The notes under the pieces are model-generated. The model did no database searches. It saw nothing but the letters and a program-made list of their open reading frames with translations, and had not been told where the DNA came from. This document shows, in pieces, positions 8,285 to 17,090 of a stretch of 64,000 nucleotides of DNA. How positions within the stretch are numbered: position 1 is the stretch's first letter; each line of letters starts with the position of its first letter. Source of the stretch: Dehalococcoidales bacterium (GTDB taxonomy: Bacteria > Chloroflexota > Dehalococcoidia > Dehalococcoidales > UBA5627); contig JBBAED010000005.1 of NCBI GenBank assembly GCA_041656115.1, forward strand, positions 1 to 64,000, in the 5' to 3' direction. Both the position numbers and the translations under genes were made by a program.

Positions 8285-9469
8285 TTATTCCACAAACGTG
8301 GTCATTATATTATATCCCTCTTCAATTACAAACCCCGTGCGCTTGGCTTCGGCTTCGGTAAACCTGCGCGCGCCGTTGGCGTTAAAACCCGGCCCTAAAA
8401 GTAAAAACGGCACCGGCTCCCCAACATGGGTTTTAATGGCAACAGGGGTGAAGTGATCGGGCATTACAAGAACCCGCAAATCGTCGTTTTTATAGGCCAT
8501 GATACGGCTTACAACTTGCTCATCTATTATTTCAATTGATTTAACCTTATCTTCAAACGAACCGGCATGCCCGGCTTCATCGGGGGCTTCGATATGGATA
8601 ACCACCAAATCGTGGTCGTCGAGGGCCCTAATACCGCCGTTTACCTGTGCAATAAAATCGTTATCGATATTATCTGTAACCCCGGGGATTTCCAAGATTT
8701 GCATATCCATCATTTTCCCGAGCCCCTTTAAAAGGTCAACGGCAGACGTAATTGCCGCCGATTTGCCGTAAACCTTACTAAAAGGCGGCATTTGCGGAAT
8801 CTTGCCGCTGCCCCAAAAAAGCCAAATCATATTTGCCGGAAGCTCATTCCAGGTGCGTCTGTCATTATTGACGCTGTGATTTTCAAGCACGTCAACAGAA
8901 TCCTGCATCAGTTTTCTTAAAAATTCACTGCCGTTTCCCTGCGGCAAATAATCGCTAATATTTTTATCGGAAATGTCGTGAGCCGGGGTGCATAACGCAT
9001 TAACGGTTTCCTCATGCCCTTTGATTTTTAAGAGGTGGCGATAACCGACCCCCGGGAAAAAGCGCACATTTTCGCTTCCCAACGATTCATTAAGGGCATC
9101 GATAAGCTTTGCCGCTTCTTCATCGGAGATATGACCGGAGCAGTAACTGTTCATTTTCCCGTCTTGGATGTTAACAAGGTTGCAGCGGAAAATAACTTCG
9201 TCCTCACCAATCGGAACCCCCGCACTAACCGCCTCGATGGCAGCCCGCCCGCGATAATAGACCTGCGGGTCGTAGCCCAGCAGGGACATACATGCAATTG
9301 CGCTTGAAGGCTCCATTCCTTCGGGAACCGTTTTGACAAGCCCCATTGTTCCCTTTTTGGCAAGCTTATCAAGATTAGGGGTAACCGCAGCCTCCAGGCA
9401 AGTCTGCCCGGCGTGCTCTTTTACAGGCCAATCGGCAGCTCCGTCAACAATCAAAACACAATATTTCAA
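8285..9469 (-). CDS. apgM: Cofactor-independent phosphoglycerate mutase, archaeal ApgM family (possible homoserine kinase subgroup)
   Basis: This 394-residue protein starts at TTG 9469 behind GGAGG. It belongs to the alkaline-phosphatase fold mutases: metal ligand D9 in LIVDGAAD, the nucleophile region EGMEPSSAIACMSLLGYDP with S56 in the catalytic position, IEAPDEAGHAG, and VMPDHFTP. ApgM interconverts 2- and 3-phosphoglycerate. A subgroup (TIGR02535) has been proposed to act as homoserine kinase, and lysC lies two genes downstream, which leaves that option open. In many relatives the nucleophile motif reads GSDVAN. Here the residue after the serine is Ala rather than Asp. Confidence 0.85.
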   Translation of the reverse strand: MKYCVLIVDGAADWPVKEHAGQTCLEAAVTPNLDKLAKKGTMGLVKTVPEGMEPSSAIACMSLLGYDPQVYYRGRAAIEAVSAGVPIGEDEVIFRCNLVNIQDGKMNSYCSGHISDEEAAKLIDALNESLGSENVRFFPGVGYRHLLKIKGHEETVNALCTPAHDISDKNISDYLPQGNGSEFLRKLMQDSVDVLENHSVNNDRRTWNELPANMIWLFWGSGKIPQMPPFSKVYGKSAAITSAVDLLKGLGKMMDMQILEIPGVTDNIDNDFIAQVNGGIRALDDHDLVVIHIEAPDEAGHAGSFEDKVKSIEIIDEQVVSRIMAYKNDDLRVLVMPDHFTPVAIKTHVGEPVPFLLLGPGFNANGARRFTEAEAKRTGFVIEEGYNIMTTFVE

Positions 9470-9587
9470 AACTTACCTCCCCAACACGGCGAAAACAAAA
9501 AGGTGAGTGCAATCCGTGTCAATTAAGCATTTATTGTAATACACTTTGCTGATTGTTGCCACTTATCGCTTGTTTTTAAGTTCGGTG

Positions 9588-9616
9588 TTGAGAAATTCCC
9601 AATAATGTTATAATAT
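9588..9616 (+). promoter_or_regulatory. Sigma-70 promoter of tRNA-Pro
   Basis: TTGAGA at 9588-9593, a 17-nt spacer, and TAATAT at 9611-9616. The mature tRNA begins 45 nt further on, which fits a short processed leader. Confidence 0.7.
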
Positions 9617-9661
9617 TACCTGTACTATTTATCGTTAGCATCAAAAATCCGCATATCTTTT

Positions 9662-9737
<76 letters not shown>

Positions 9738-9799
9738 TTGATAAAAAACCCGTTTAAATCCAAAAAATAAGTTCCGGAACACTAAATAGCGAGGCGCTT

Positions 9800-10582
9800 A
9801 TGCAGAAATATTTGGAAATTGACGGTTGCAACGTTTCTTACGACTTAACAGGGGCAAACCATGCCTCCGCTGTTGTTCTGATTCACGGGTACGGTGTAAA
9901 CCGCAAAATGTGGCAGCCCCAACTAAGTGCGCTCCAAGATTACCGGGTGATTAATATCGATGTAAGGGGACATGGTTTATCACGCCCTTGCCCCGACTTT
10001 ACGGTTAAGAAGGCTGCCGCAGACCTCTTTGCCATTCTTAGCGCGGAAAATTGCAAAGATGCCGTTCTGGTCGGGCTTTCGATGGGAGGCTATATCGTCC
10101 AGGAATACGCCGCCGATTACGGTAAAGCCAAGGGTTATATGGTTATCGGCGCCACCCCAATCTTTATTCCTTATCCCAAATGGGAGAAAACAGCCTTAAA
10201 ATATTCCGCCGCTCTCTTTAATATCTATCCGTGGGAAACGCTCAAAAAACAAATGGCAAAAGCAAGTGCGCTGAATACAGATGCCCGTAAATCACTTTAT
10301 GCCATGTTTAGCGAAATGACTAAAAAAGAATTTGTTGCATCTTGGAACGGAATTGCGACATGCCTTAACGAAAGAGATGTTAAGTTTGATGCACCGCTGC
10401 TTGTTGGTTGCGGTGAATTTGAAAAAACGGGAACCGTTAAACAGCATCTGAAAGATTGGCCACAATATTACAAGGGCTGCAGGACAGAAATTATCGCCGG
10501 GGCCGCCCACGTTGTCAATATGGATAACCCCGAAGGGTTTAACAGGCTGATGCTTGAATTTATTAAAAAGTGTAACAAGTAA
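9800..10582 (+). CDS. Alpha/beta hydrolase
   Basis: The 260-residue protein has an alpha/beta-hydrolase fold. It shows the oxyanion HGYGVNRKMW, the strand DVRGHGLSRP, the nucleophile elbow G-L-S94-M-G-G, and the catalytic His near residue 237 in GAAHVVNMDNPEGFN. The layout is like small esterases and BioH/3-oxoadipate enol-lactonase relatives. The substrate cannot be told. The gene stands alone on the plus strand after tRNA-Pro and ends 28 nt before the convergent mazG. Confidence 0.85.
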   Translation: MQKYLEIDGCNVSYDLTGANHASAVVLIHGYGVNRKMWQPQLSALQDYRVINIDVRGHGLSRPCPDFTVKKAAADLFAILSAENCKDAVLVGLSMGGYIVQEYAADYGKAKGYMVIGATPIFIPYPKWEKTALKYSAALFNIYPWETLKKQMAKASALNTDARKSLYAMFSEMTKKEFVASWNGIATCLNERDVKFDAPLLVGCGEFEKTGTVKQHLKDWPQYYKGCRTEIIAGAAHVVNMDNPEGFNRLMLEFIKKCNK

Positions 10583-10609
10583 GAAGCCCCGACAGCCGGA
10601 AATAACGGT

Positions 10610-11392
10610 TTACCCCTCCAATTCCCTCTTTGCCTCTTCCCAAAGATCGTTCTGTTTATTAAAATCAAGACTGGATAAATCAAGCCCTCGCTCGCGGCAA
10701 TAACCCTCCATTTTAGAAAAGCGCTCATAAAAACGGCGGTTGGTTTGGCGTAAAGCCGCTTCAAGATCAATCCCCTGTCTGCGGGCAAAGTTAGCCAGTG
10801 TAAAAAGGATATCGCCAAACTCAGCTTCCTTTTTTTCCGCGCTCTCGGCGGACTTAAACTCGCTTACTTCTTCCGTTATTTTATCCAAAACACCGCTATC
10901 TTCTTGCCAATCAAAACCGACCCGCGCCACGCGCCCCTGAATCGCCTGGCTGTAAGCAAGCGCCGGCATATTAACGGGAACCCCGGCAAGCATCGATACC
11001 TCTTTTTGACGCTCCTTCTTTTTAAGCGCCTCCCAATTTACGGTCACCTCTTCGGCATTATTAACCTCGGTGTCGCTAAAAACGTGCGGATGCCTGTAAA
11101 TCAGTTTTTGATTTATTTTTTTGATTACGTCAGCGATGGTAAACTTATTGTTATCGGCAGCAATTTGGCTGTGCAAAACAATTTGCAATAATAAATCCCC
11201 AAGCTCTTCGGCAAGCTTAGCGGGATTATTTTCATCCATTGCTTCCAATACTTCGTAAGCTTCTTCCAGCAGATTTTTGCGGAGCGATTGGTGGGTCTGT
11301 TTTCTGTCCCAAGGGCAACCGTCGGGACCGCGCAGAAGCGCAATGATATCCGCTAAGGTTTGAAAATTATCTAAGTTCTGCGGTTCGGGCAC
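10610..11392 (-). CDS. mazG: Nucleoside triphosphate pyrophosphohydrolase MazG
   Basis: MazG hydrolyses NTPs and dNTPs to monophosphates and pyrophosphate, cleaning nucleotide pools and lowering ppGpp stress signals. The start is GTG 11392 with AGGGAGG upstream. The 260-residue protein has two MazG domains. The first has GPDGCPWDRKQTHQSLRKN, LLEEAYEVLEA and EELGDLLLQIVLHS, with the EExxE...ExxD metal motif. The second (about 160-240) has KITEEVSEF and EFGDILFTLANFAR. The length matches E. coli MazG. Confidence 0.95.
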   Translation of the reverse strand: MPEPQNLDNFQTLADIIALLRGPDGCPWDRKQTHQSLRKNLLEEAYEVLEAMDENNPAKLAEELGDLLLQIVLHSQIAADNNKFTIADVIKKINQKLIYRHPHVFSDTEVNNAEEVTVNWEALKKKERQKEVSMLAGVPVNMPALAYSQAIQGRVARVGFDWQEDSGVLDKITEEVSEFKSAESAEKKEAEFGDILFTLANFARRQGIDLEAALRQTNRRFYERFSKMEGYCRERGLDLSSLDFNKQNDLWEEAKRELEG

Positions 11393-11422
11393 TTTAACCT
11401 CCCTGTCGAAATTATTAAAAAG

Positions 11423-11454
11423 TTATCAAAAACTTATCGAAAATACTTGATAAG
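11423..11454. repeat. Cluster of three TTATC-type 9-mers between mazG and fmt
   Basis: TTATCAAAA at 11423-11431 and TTATCGAAA at 11434-11442 run on the plus strand, and TTATCAAGT at 11445-11453 on the minus strand. These match the DnaA box TTATCCACA at about 6 or 7 of 9 positions. The same TTATCGAAA 9-mer recurs beyond dnaA at 14944 and 14964. Whether DnaA binds is unknown. Confidence 0.35.
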
Positions 11455-11489
11455 AAACCCGGCTTATAAAAAATCGGCTGCGACCGCTT

Positions 11490-12422
11490 CTAAGACGGTA
11501 ACACCGAACCGATAAATTGCCGCTGGCCCCTTAAAAACTCGGCAGACGGCATCGGCTTTTTACCTTCCGGTTGCAGTGTAACGATATTTAAAACACCTCT
11601 ACCGGTTACCACACCGGCACCACCGTGCGGTAGGGCAATCACCTCTCCAATTGCGGCATTTCCCTGCCATGCTACGGGGGCGGCCTCGATAATCTTTATG
11701 TTTTTACCTTGCCAGCGCGTATAACAACCCGGCCACGGATAATAGGCACGAACCTTATTCCAAATCAGAACGGCGTCTTCGGACCAATCGATTATCCCCG
11801 ATTCTCTGGTAATTGTGCGAAAATAACTGGCAGCCGCTTCGTCCTGGGGACGCGCTAAAATCCGCCCTTTAGCCCAATCCGGCAGCGTTTCCAAAAGCAT
11901 GCACGCCCCGATAAAAGCCAGTTTATCGGTGAGAACTCCCATATTATCGTATTTTTGAATCGGGATTTGCGCCTGTGAGAGCACCGGACCGGTATCCAAC
12001 CCCTCGTCCATAAGCATAATACTGACACCGGTAAAACTATCCCCGTTAAGCAGCGACGCCGCTACCGGCACCGCCCCCCTGTATTTGGGGAGCATTGACG
12101 GGTGAATATTAACGCAGCCGTATCGCGGTAAATCCAACACGGCTCGGTTTAATATCTGGCCGAAAGCGGCAACAACAATCGCATCCGGCGCAAAGGATTT
12201 GAGCTCCTCGAAAGCTTCTTCTTTTTTTAAACTAACCGGTTGAACCACCTTCAAACCGAGCTCAAGGGCAATTTGTTTTACGGGAGAAAAAGATACCTTG
12301 CAACCGCGCCCGGCGGGCCTGTCCGGTTGCGTGTAAACCGCCGCAATTTCATAGCCGTTGGATTTAAGTAGCCTTAATGCCGGCCCCGCAAATGAAGGGG
12401 TTCCCATAAAAACAATTCGCAC
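11490..12422 (-). CDS. fmt: Methionyl-tRNA formyltransferase
   Basis: Fmt formylates initiator Met-tRNA with 10-formyl-tetrahydrofolate. I choose GTG 12422 because GGAGG lies six bases upstream and the protein then begins VRIVFMGTPSFAG, the usual family start. A longer frame back to 12452 would include the ribosome site. The 310-residue protein carries the formyl-transfer motif NIHPSMLPKYRGAVPV (the His of HPS), the catalytic Asp region MDEGLDTGPVL, and a C-terminal OB-like tRNA-binding domain (YYPWPGCYTRWQGKNIKI). The length is normal. Confidence 0.96.
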   Translation of the reverse strand: MRIVFMGTPSFAGPALRLLKSNGYEIAAVYTQPDRPAGRGCKVSFSPVKQIALELGLKVVQPVSLKKEEAFEELKSFAPDAIVVAAFGQILNRAVLDLPRYGCVNIHPSMLPKYRGAVPVAASLLNGDSFTGVSIMLMDEGLDTGPVLSQAQIPIQKYDNMGVLTDKLAFIGACMLLETLPDWAKGRILARPQDEAAASYFRTITRESGIIDWSEDAVLIWNKVRAYYPWPGCYTRWQGKNIKIIEAAPVAWQGNAAIGEVIALPHGGAGVVTGRGVLNIVTLQPEGKKPMPSAEFLRGQRQFIGSVLPS

Positions 12423-12840
12423 TTTTTTCCTCCGTCGCATAGATTCTAGCACCCCCCGAAGATACTAACAACTAATATTTTACTTAACGACAGAATATTT
12501 TTGGGCGGTTTTTTGCTTATAGCTAAAAGTTAGTATTTCGGCAAAAAACGGAGAAAAAAGGACTTAATAACAAATCACATCACCTGTTTTTTACCGGCAA
12601 TTATCATAAAATGCCTTGCCAACGCCGATTCTCCCCTGATAACCTGTATAAGGTTTTTTAACAGCAATCTTCTTTTACAAGAAACCGAATACAATCAAAT
12701 ACTATCTCGGGATTACCGGGTTTTTAGGTATTATCTGTTTTTTTGTTTAGAACGCATTTTTTAGTTTTAACACATCTTTGTGGCTTCGCTGTGCCACATT
12801 ATGAAATAGAAGAATAACAACGGAGAAACTGATTTTTATA
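12423..12840. other. fmt-dnaA divergent intergenic region
   Basis: About 420 nt, AT-rich, without a gene. It contains the fmt promoter (12516-12544), a short hairpin TGTGGC...GCCACA at 12779-12798, and long T runs. I find no exact DnaA box (TTATCCACA) on either strand. The dnaA start has only a distant GGAG (about 14 nt away). Confidence 0.6.
12516..12544 (-). promoter_or_regulatory. Sigma-70 promoter of fmt
   Basis: On the minus strand, TTGCCG (12544-12539), a 17-nt spacer, and TATAAG (12521-12516). It lies about 95 nt before the fmt start. Confidence 0.55.
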
Positions 12841-14178
12841 ATGAGATCGGCACAAGAAATTTGGGAAGCCGCACTGGGCGAATTACAGTTGCAAATAAAC
12901 AAACCGAACTATCAAACATGGTTCCAGGGAACCGAGGGATTGGAATTTACGGACGGGCATTTCTATATCAGCACCCCCAATGCCTTTGTCGCCGAATATC
13001 TCGAAAAAAGCCAGCGTTCATTGATTGAAAAAACCTTAATCGGGCTTGTCAAAAGTAAAGTAGCCGTCCATTTTCAGGTTAGCTCAATCCAACCTGAACC
13101 GACCGACGGGTATGCCTACTGCGAAACACCGCAGGCTATCGATTCGCAAATCTCGGATTTTAATGCCAAATATACATTTGAAAGCTTTGTTGTCGGAAGC
13201 TCTAACCAGTTAGCCTACGCAGCGGCACAGGCAGCAGCGCAAGACCCCGGCAAAAGCTACAATCCGCTTTTTATTTACGGCGAATCGGGGCTTGGGAAAA
13301 CGCATTTGCTCCAAGCTATCGGGCATACCCTACAAGCACGCAACGCAACCGTTTTGTATGTCAGCGGCGAGCAATTTACCAACGAGTTTATTGAAGCCAT
13401 TCGTCACAAAAGAACCGATGAATTCCGTGAAAAATACCGCAGTGTTGACGCTCTAATGGTAGATGATATCCAGTTTATTAGCGGCAAGGAACAAACGGAA
13501 GAAAGCTTCTTTCATACCTTTAACGAACTTCATAACTCTAACCGCCAAATTATCGTAACCAGCGATAAGCTTCCCCAATCGATGCCGGGGATGGAAGAAC
13601 GTTTACGTTCCCGCTTTGTGTGGGGGCTAACGGTTGATATTCAGCCGCCCGATTTGGAAACGCGTTTGGCCATACTGCAAACAAAAGCCGAACAGGCCGA
13701 TACCGAAATTGCGATTGATGTTTTGGAAATGGTTGCCCAACAGGCGCGACGGAATATCAGGGAGCTCGAAGGCAGCCTCAACCGCATTATAGCCTATGCC
13801 AAGCTACTGCGTTCACAGATTACCAAAGAGGTTGCCACCAAGGCCTTGGCCAATATCAACGGAAACCGGGAAACCAACGGTCAAGTTTCGCATACCAAAC
13901 TGCTTACCACCGTTGCCGAAAACTTCAGTCTGACCCCGGAAGATATACTTGGTCCGTGCAGAGATAAAGATGTAGCCCTTGCCAGACAGTTATTGATGTA
14001 TCTTTTAAAACAGCAGGATAAATTCTCCTTAAACGAAATCGGTGAATTAATCGGCGGCAGAACCCCTTCAACGGTTAGCTACGCTTGTAAAAAGATGGAA
14101 CAAGATATCACAAACAACCCGATTTTAAAGCGGCGTGTTTTGGAAATCGAATCTTCTCTGAAAACCGATTCCGAATAA
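12841..14178 (+). CDS. dnaA: Chromosomal replication initiator DnaA
   Basis: DnaA binds origin boxes and melts the origin. The 445-residue protein shows all four domains. Domain I is at about 1-85 (WEAALGELQLQINKPNYQTWF), followed by a short linker. Domain III is the AAA+ ATPase, with Walker A GESGLGKT at 147-154, Walker B VDALMVDDIQF, and sensor REIEG-like RNIRELEGSLNR. Domain IV is the DNA-binding helix-turn-helix, with DVALARQLLMYLLKQ and GGRTPSTVSYACKKM. Length and motifs are typical. Candidate binding repeats flank the gene (see 11423 and 14871). Repeat cluster 1 starts immediately after the stop. Confidence 0.98.
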   Translation: MRSAQEIWEAALGELQLQINKPNYQTWFQGTEGLEFTDGHFYISTPNAFVAEYLEKSQRSLIEKTLIGLVKSKVAVHFQVSSIQPEPTDGYAYCETPQAIDSQISDFNAKYTFESFVVGSSNQLAYAAAQAAAQDPGKSYNPLFIYGESGLGKTHLLQAIGHTLQARNATVLYVSGEQFTNEFIEAIRHKRTDEFREKYRSVDALMVDDIQFISGKEQTEESFFHTFNELHNSNRQIIVTSDKLPQSMPGMEERLRSRFVWGLTVDIQPPDLETRLAILQTKAEQADTEIAIDVLEMVAQQARRNIRELEGSLNRIIAYAKLLRSQITKEVATKALANINGNRETNGQVSHTKLLTTVAENFSLTPEDILGPCRDKDVALARQLLMYLLKQQDKFSLNEIGELIGGRTPSTVSYACKKMEQDITNNPILKRRVLEIESSLKTDSE

Positions 14179-14184
14179 CCTCTC

Positions 14185-14806
14185 ATTGTCTTTGCGAGAC
14201 CATTGCACGATAGGAAGGGTGAGGTCATTCCCGATATGGAGGCGGAGCAATCCTCCTCTGTCTTTGCGAGCGTAAGCGAAGCAATCTCATATAAATCGTA
14301 AGACATACATACTATTCGTAAAAGATTGCCACGTCACTCGCCTAACGGCTCCCTCCTCGCAAAGACGGTGGAGTAATTCTGAGCGCCCCCTTTTGTGTCA
14401 TTCCGAGGACTCTTTTTGTCATTCTGAGCACAGCGAAGAATCTGGGAGTTAATGGATAGAGCACCGTTCGGTAACGGATTTACGGTAGAACGGAGACCTC
14501 TTTTTTGCCTCCGAAGCAACCTCATAGCCTACATTTCCCGTCCTCTTAGATCCTTCATTTCATTCAGGATGACACAATAGGGGAACAGGATGGCAATATA
14601 ATACTCGTTCGCCCTGAGCTTGTCGAAGGGTCTTACGAACGAGAGAGCAAAGGACTCACTATTCGTCTGCCGTTATGGTTCGACAGGCTCACCACGAACG
14701 GCTGGAAAACACCTTGTCTTTGCGAGCGCAGCGAAGCAATCTCATATAAATCAAATTCCTTGGAGATTGCCACGTCGCTCACCAAAGGACCCCCTCTTGC
14801 AAAGAC
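14185..14806. repeat. Repeat cluster 1 (units A-B-C-A) downstream of dnaA
   Basis: The region holds three families of dispersed palindromic repeats. Unit A1 (14260-14366, 107 bp) opens with GTCTTTGCGAGC and closes with the inverse CTCGCAAAGAC. It contains AGCAATCTC facing AGATTGCCACGT. Unit B1 (14418-14573, 156 bp) opens with GTCATTCTGAGC...GAAGAATCT and closes with AGATCCTTC...CAGGATGAC. Unit C1 (14604-14704) consists of two hairpins, CGTTCGCCCTGAGCTTGTCG and CCGTTATGGTTCGACAGG. A second A unit follows at 14716-14806, and an A-like remnant precedes at 14187. Motifs of this kind are widespread in bacterial genomes as non-coding repeats. The frames through them are not genes. Confidence 0.9.
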
Positions 14807-14870
14807 ATTATTATAGGTAGCGGATAGTTTAAAGAGAGAGGACGGGGTAAATAATAAGGGAATGCCGCCA

Positions 14871-14974
14871 TTTGATAACTTTTCTATTTTTAGCATAACC
14901 AAGCCAAAATATCGCCCCTCTTTTTTCATAACTCCCCTCTTTTTTTCGATAACTTGACTGACTTTTCGATAACT
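14871..14974. repeat. Phased GATAACT repeats (possible origin or operator)
   Basis: TTTGATAACT at 14871, TTTCATAACT at 14924, TTCGATAACT at 14945 and TTCGATAACT at 14965. The last three starts are 21 and 20 nt apart, about two helical turns, so they face the same side of the helix. On the minus strand two of them read TTATCGAAA, a 7-of-9 match to the DnaA box. Their function is inferred only from position and phasing. Confidence 0.4.
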
Positions 14975-15091
14975 CAAAATAACCCAAAGCTAAATTTCAC
15001 ACGCTTTCTCAAAAACAGCACCGTTTAAACGTAACGCACATATTACTGATATTCTTATCTAAAATAAGACAATAGGTAGTGTATTTACTTA

Positions 15092-15100
15092 TGATATAAT
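15092..15100 (+). promoter_or_regulatory. Extended -10 promoter of obgE
   Basis: TGATATAAT at 15092-15100 is a perfect extended -10 (TG-N-TATAAT). No good -35 is visible. It lies 91 nt before the obgE start. Confidence 0.55.
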
Positions 15101-15191
15101 AATAACAAGCGGCTGTTTCATAAGTATTTTCGGCCGCAACTTAATTTTGGCAGATTGGTACTGTTTTTTAAGGTTTTATAGGGAATAAGTG

Positions 15192-16463
15192 ATGTTTGAT
15201 AAAGTAGAGATAATTGTAAAAGCGGGTAACGGCGGCGACGGTGCTGCCAGTTTCCGCCGTGAAAAGTTTGTTCCTTTTGGCGGCCCCGATGGCGGTGACG
15301 GCGGGCGGGGAGGCAGTGTTATTATCCGCGCCGATGACGATGTCAGCGACCTTAGATATTTTCGTCAAAATCGGGTCTATGGCGCCAATACCGGTAAAAA
15401 CGGTTCAAGCCAGCGTAAATCGGGTCGTAGCGGCGCTGATCTTATTCTGAAAGTTCCGTCGGGCACAATAGTTACCGAAAAAACAGAAGACGGCGAGGGG
15501 GTAATCCTTGCCGATTTAAAGGAAAAGGGTCAGGAGGTGGTAGCGGCTGCCGGCGGTAACGGCGGATTGGGAAACAGCCATTTTTCATCTTCAATTAACC
15601 AGGCGCCGGTGCTTGCCCAAAAAGGGGAAGAGGGGGAACAAAAAACAGTTATCCTCGAATTAAAGTTGATTGCCGATGCCGGAATCGTCGGTTATCCCAA
15701 TGTCGGAAAATCTTCGCTAGTGGCGGTAGCTTCGGCGGCCACCCCGAAAATTGCCGACTATCCTTTTACGACGCTGGAACCGGTTCTCGGAACAGTTGTC
15801 GTCGGTCATCATGCCTTTGTTTTAGCCGAGATACCGGGTTTAATTGAAGGAGCCGGTTTGGGCAGGGGTTTAGGTCACGATTTTTTAAAGCACGTCGTCA
15901 GAACGAAGTTACTGGTGCACCTTTTAAACGGTGATTCGCCGTCGCCGGTTGATGATATGATTCAGGTTAACAACGAGCTTAGCGTTTTTGACGCCGCTCT
16001 GGGCAAGAAACCGCAAATTGTGGTTGTTAATAAAATCGATATCCCCGAAGTAAGAGAAAGAATCTCCGAGATTCAATCTGTTTTTAATGAAATCGGAATC
16101 AAAGTACACTTTATTTCGGCGGCCACGGGAGAAGGTGTCAGTGCGCTGATGGCTGAGGTTTTAAAGGAAGTTGATAACATTACGCCGCCGGAGGTAACCT
16201 CGGATGAAGATGAAGAATCGTTTGCCGTCTTCCGCCCGCAGCCGAGGGGGAGCGATACAAAAGTTATCCGAGACGGGGATGTATTTGTTATCGAAAATAA
16301 CAGCCTTGAGCGTATCATAGAGGGAACGGATGTCTCAAAAACAGAAGCCAAGCGTCAGTTAATCGGCCTTTTGACTCGCCCTCATATGAAAAGAATATTG
16401 GAAAGAGCCGGCGTGCAGCCGGGTGACAGAATACGCTGCGGCAGTTTTGAGTGGCGTTGGTGA
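15192..16463 (+). CDS. obgE: GTPase Obg
   Basis: Obg is an essential GTPase acting in late 50S ribosome assembly and the stringent response. ATG 15192 gives MFDKVEIIVKAGNG, the usual start. A GTG one codon earlier is possible. The 423-residue protein has the glycine-rich Obg fold (about 1-158, with many GGxGG turns), the G domain with G1 GYPNVGKS, G3 EIPGLIEGA and G4 VNKID, and the C-terminal OCT domain (about 340-420, ending RCGSFEWRW). nadD starts 4 nt after the stop, so the two genes form an operon. Confidence 0.97.
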   Translation: MFDKVEIIVKAGNGGDGAASFRREKFVPFGGPDGGDGGRGGSVIIRADDDVSDLRYFRQNRVYGANTGKNGSSQRKSGRSGADLILKVPSGTIVTEKTEDGEGVILADLKEKGQEVVAAAGGNGGLGNSHFSSSINQAPVLAQKGEEGEQKTVILELKLIADAGIVGYPNVGKSSLVAVASAATPKIADYPFTTLEPVLGTVVVGHHAFVLAEIPGLIEGAGLGRGLGHDFLKHVVRTKLLVHLLNGDSPSPVDDMIQVNNELSVFDAALGKKPQIVVVNKIDIPEVRERISEIQSVFNEIGIKVHFISAATGEGVSALMAEVLKEVDNITPPEVTSDEDEESFAVFRPQPRGSDTKVIRDGDVFVIENNSLERIIEGTDVSKTEAKRQLIGLLTRPHMKRILERAGVQPGDRIRCGSFEWRW

Positions 16464-16467
16464 TAAA

Positions 16468-17067
16468 ATGAAACTGGGTATCTTGGGGGGAACCTTCGAT
16501 CCGATCCATAACGGGCATATCTTAATAGCGGAAACGGTTCTTTCCCGTTTAGACCTTGCGGAAGTGCTTTTAATACCCGCCGGTAATCCGCGTTTTAAAA
16601 ATGGCGGGGCGGTTACCGATGCTTGTCATCGCCTCAAGATGGTTGAGCTGGCAGCCGCTGGCAAGCCCCTGTTTCGAGTTTCTGCAATGGAAGTAGAGCG
16701 GAGAGGGATAACCTATACCGTTGATACCTTGAGGGAGTTAAAAGACAAACTGGGGGCGCAGAGCGAGCTTTTCTTTGTAATGGGGTGGGGCAGCCTGGCG
16801 GAGTTTCCGTTATGGCATAAACCTTCCGAAATAATTTCGCTTTCTAAATTGGTTGTTGTACCGCGGCAGGGGTTACCCAAGCCTGATTTAGCGGAGTTGG
16901 ACCGAAAAATACCCGGGCTTGCTAAACAAACTATTATGCTTGATGAACCTCTTGTCGAGCTTTCTTCATCGGATATCAGGGGTAGGATTAAAAACGGTGC
17001 GGATATTCAAGGGCTGGTACCCGATTCTGTTGCTGCGTATATTGCCGAAAATAGATTGTACCAATAA
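16468..17067 (+). CDS. nadD: Nicotinate-nucleotide adenylyltransferase
   Basis: NadD makes nicotinate adenine dinucleotide from nicotinate mononucleotide and ATP in NAD synthesis. The start is ATG 16468 (MKLGILGGTFDPIHNGH), which holds the nucleotidyltransferase motif GGTFDPIHxGH. The longer in-frame extension overlaps obgE and is rejected. The 199-residue protein also carries the MGWGSLAEFPLWHKPSEI region and the C-terminal SSSDIRGRIKNG signature (ISSTxIR type). It is co-transcribed with obgE. Confidence 0.96.
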   Translation: MKLGILGGTFDPIHNGHILIAETVLSRLDLAEVLLIPAGNPRFKNGGAVTDACHRLKMVELAAAGKPLFRVSAMEVERRGITYTVDTLRELKDKLGAQSELFFVMGWGSLAEFPLWHKPSEIISLSKLVVVPRQGLPKPDLAELDRKIPGLAKQTIMLDEPLVELSSSDIRGRIKNGADIQGLVPDSVAAYIAENRLYQ

Positions 17068-17090
17068 CTCTTATTGCCAGCACTTTGCCA

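Larger units (their letters stand above)
14807..15191. other. AT-rich intergenic region before obgE
   Basis: About 385 nt without a gene. It holds the TTTGATAACT/TTCGATAACT repeats (14871-14974), an extended -10 promoter for obgE (15092-15100), and an inverted repeat GCGGC...GCCGC near 15111-15139. With dnaA on its left it is a reasonable place for an origin, but this is not shown. Confidence 0.5.

Noticed and set aside
12453..12840. Classical DnaA boxes (TTATCCACA) in the dnaA promoter
   Set aside because: No exact or one-mismatch copy was found on either strand.
14334..14977. Open frames across repeat cluster 1 (and similar ones at 17895-18098 and 22627-22815)
   Set aside because: They are translations of the palindromic A, B and C repeats and are the same frame-shifted peptides in each copy.
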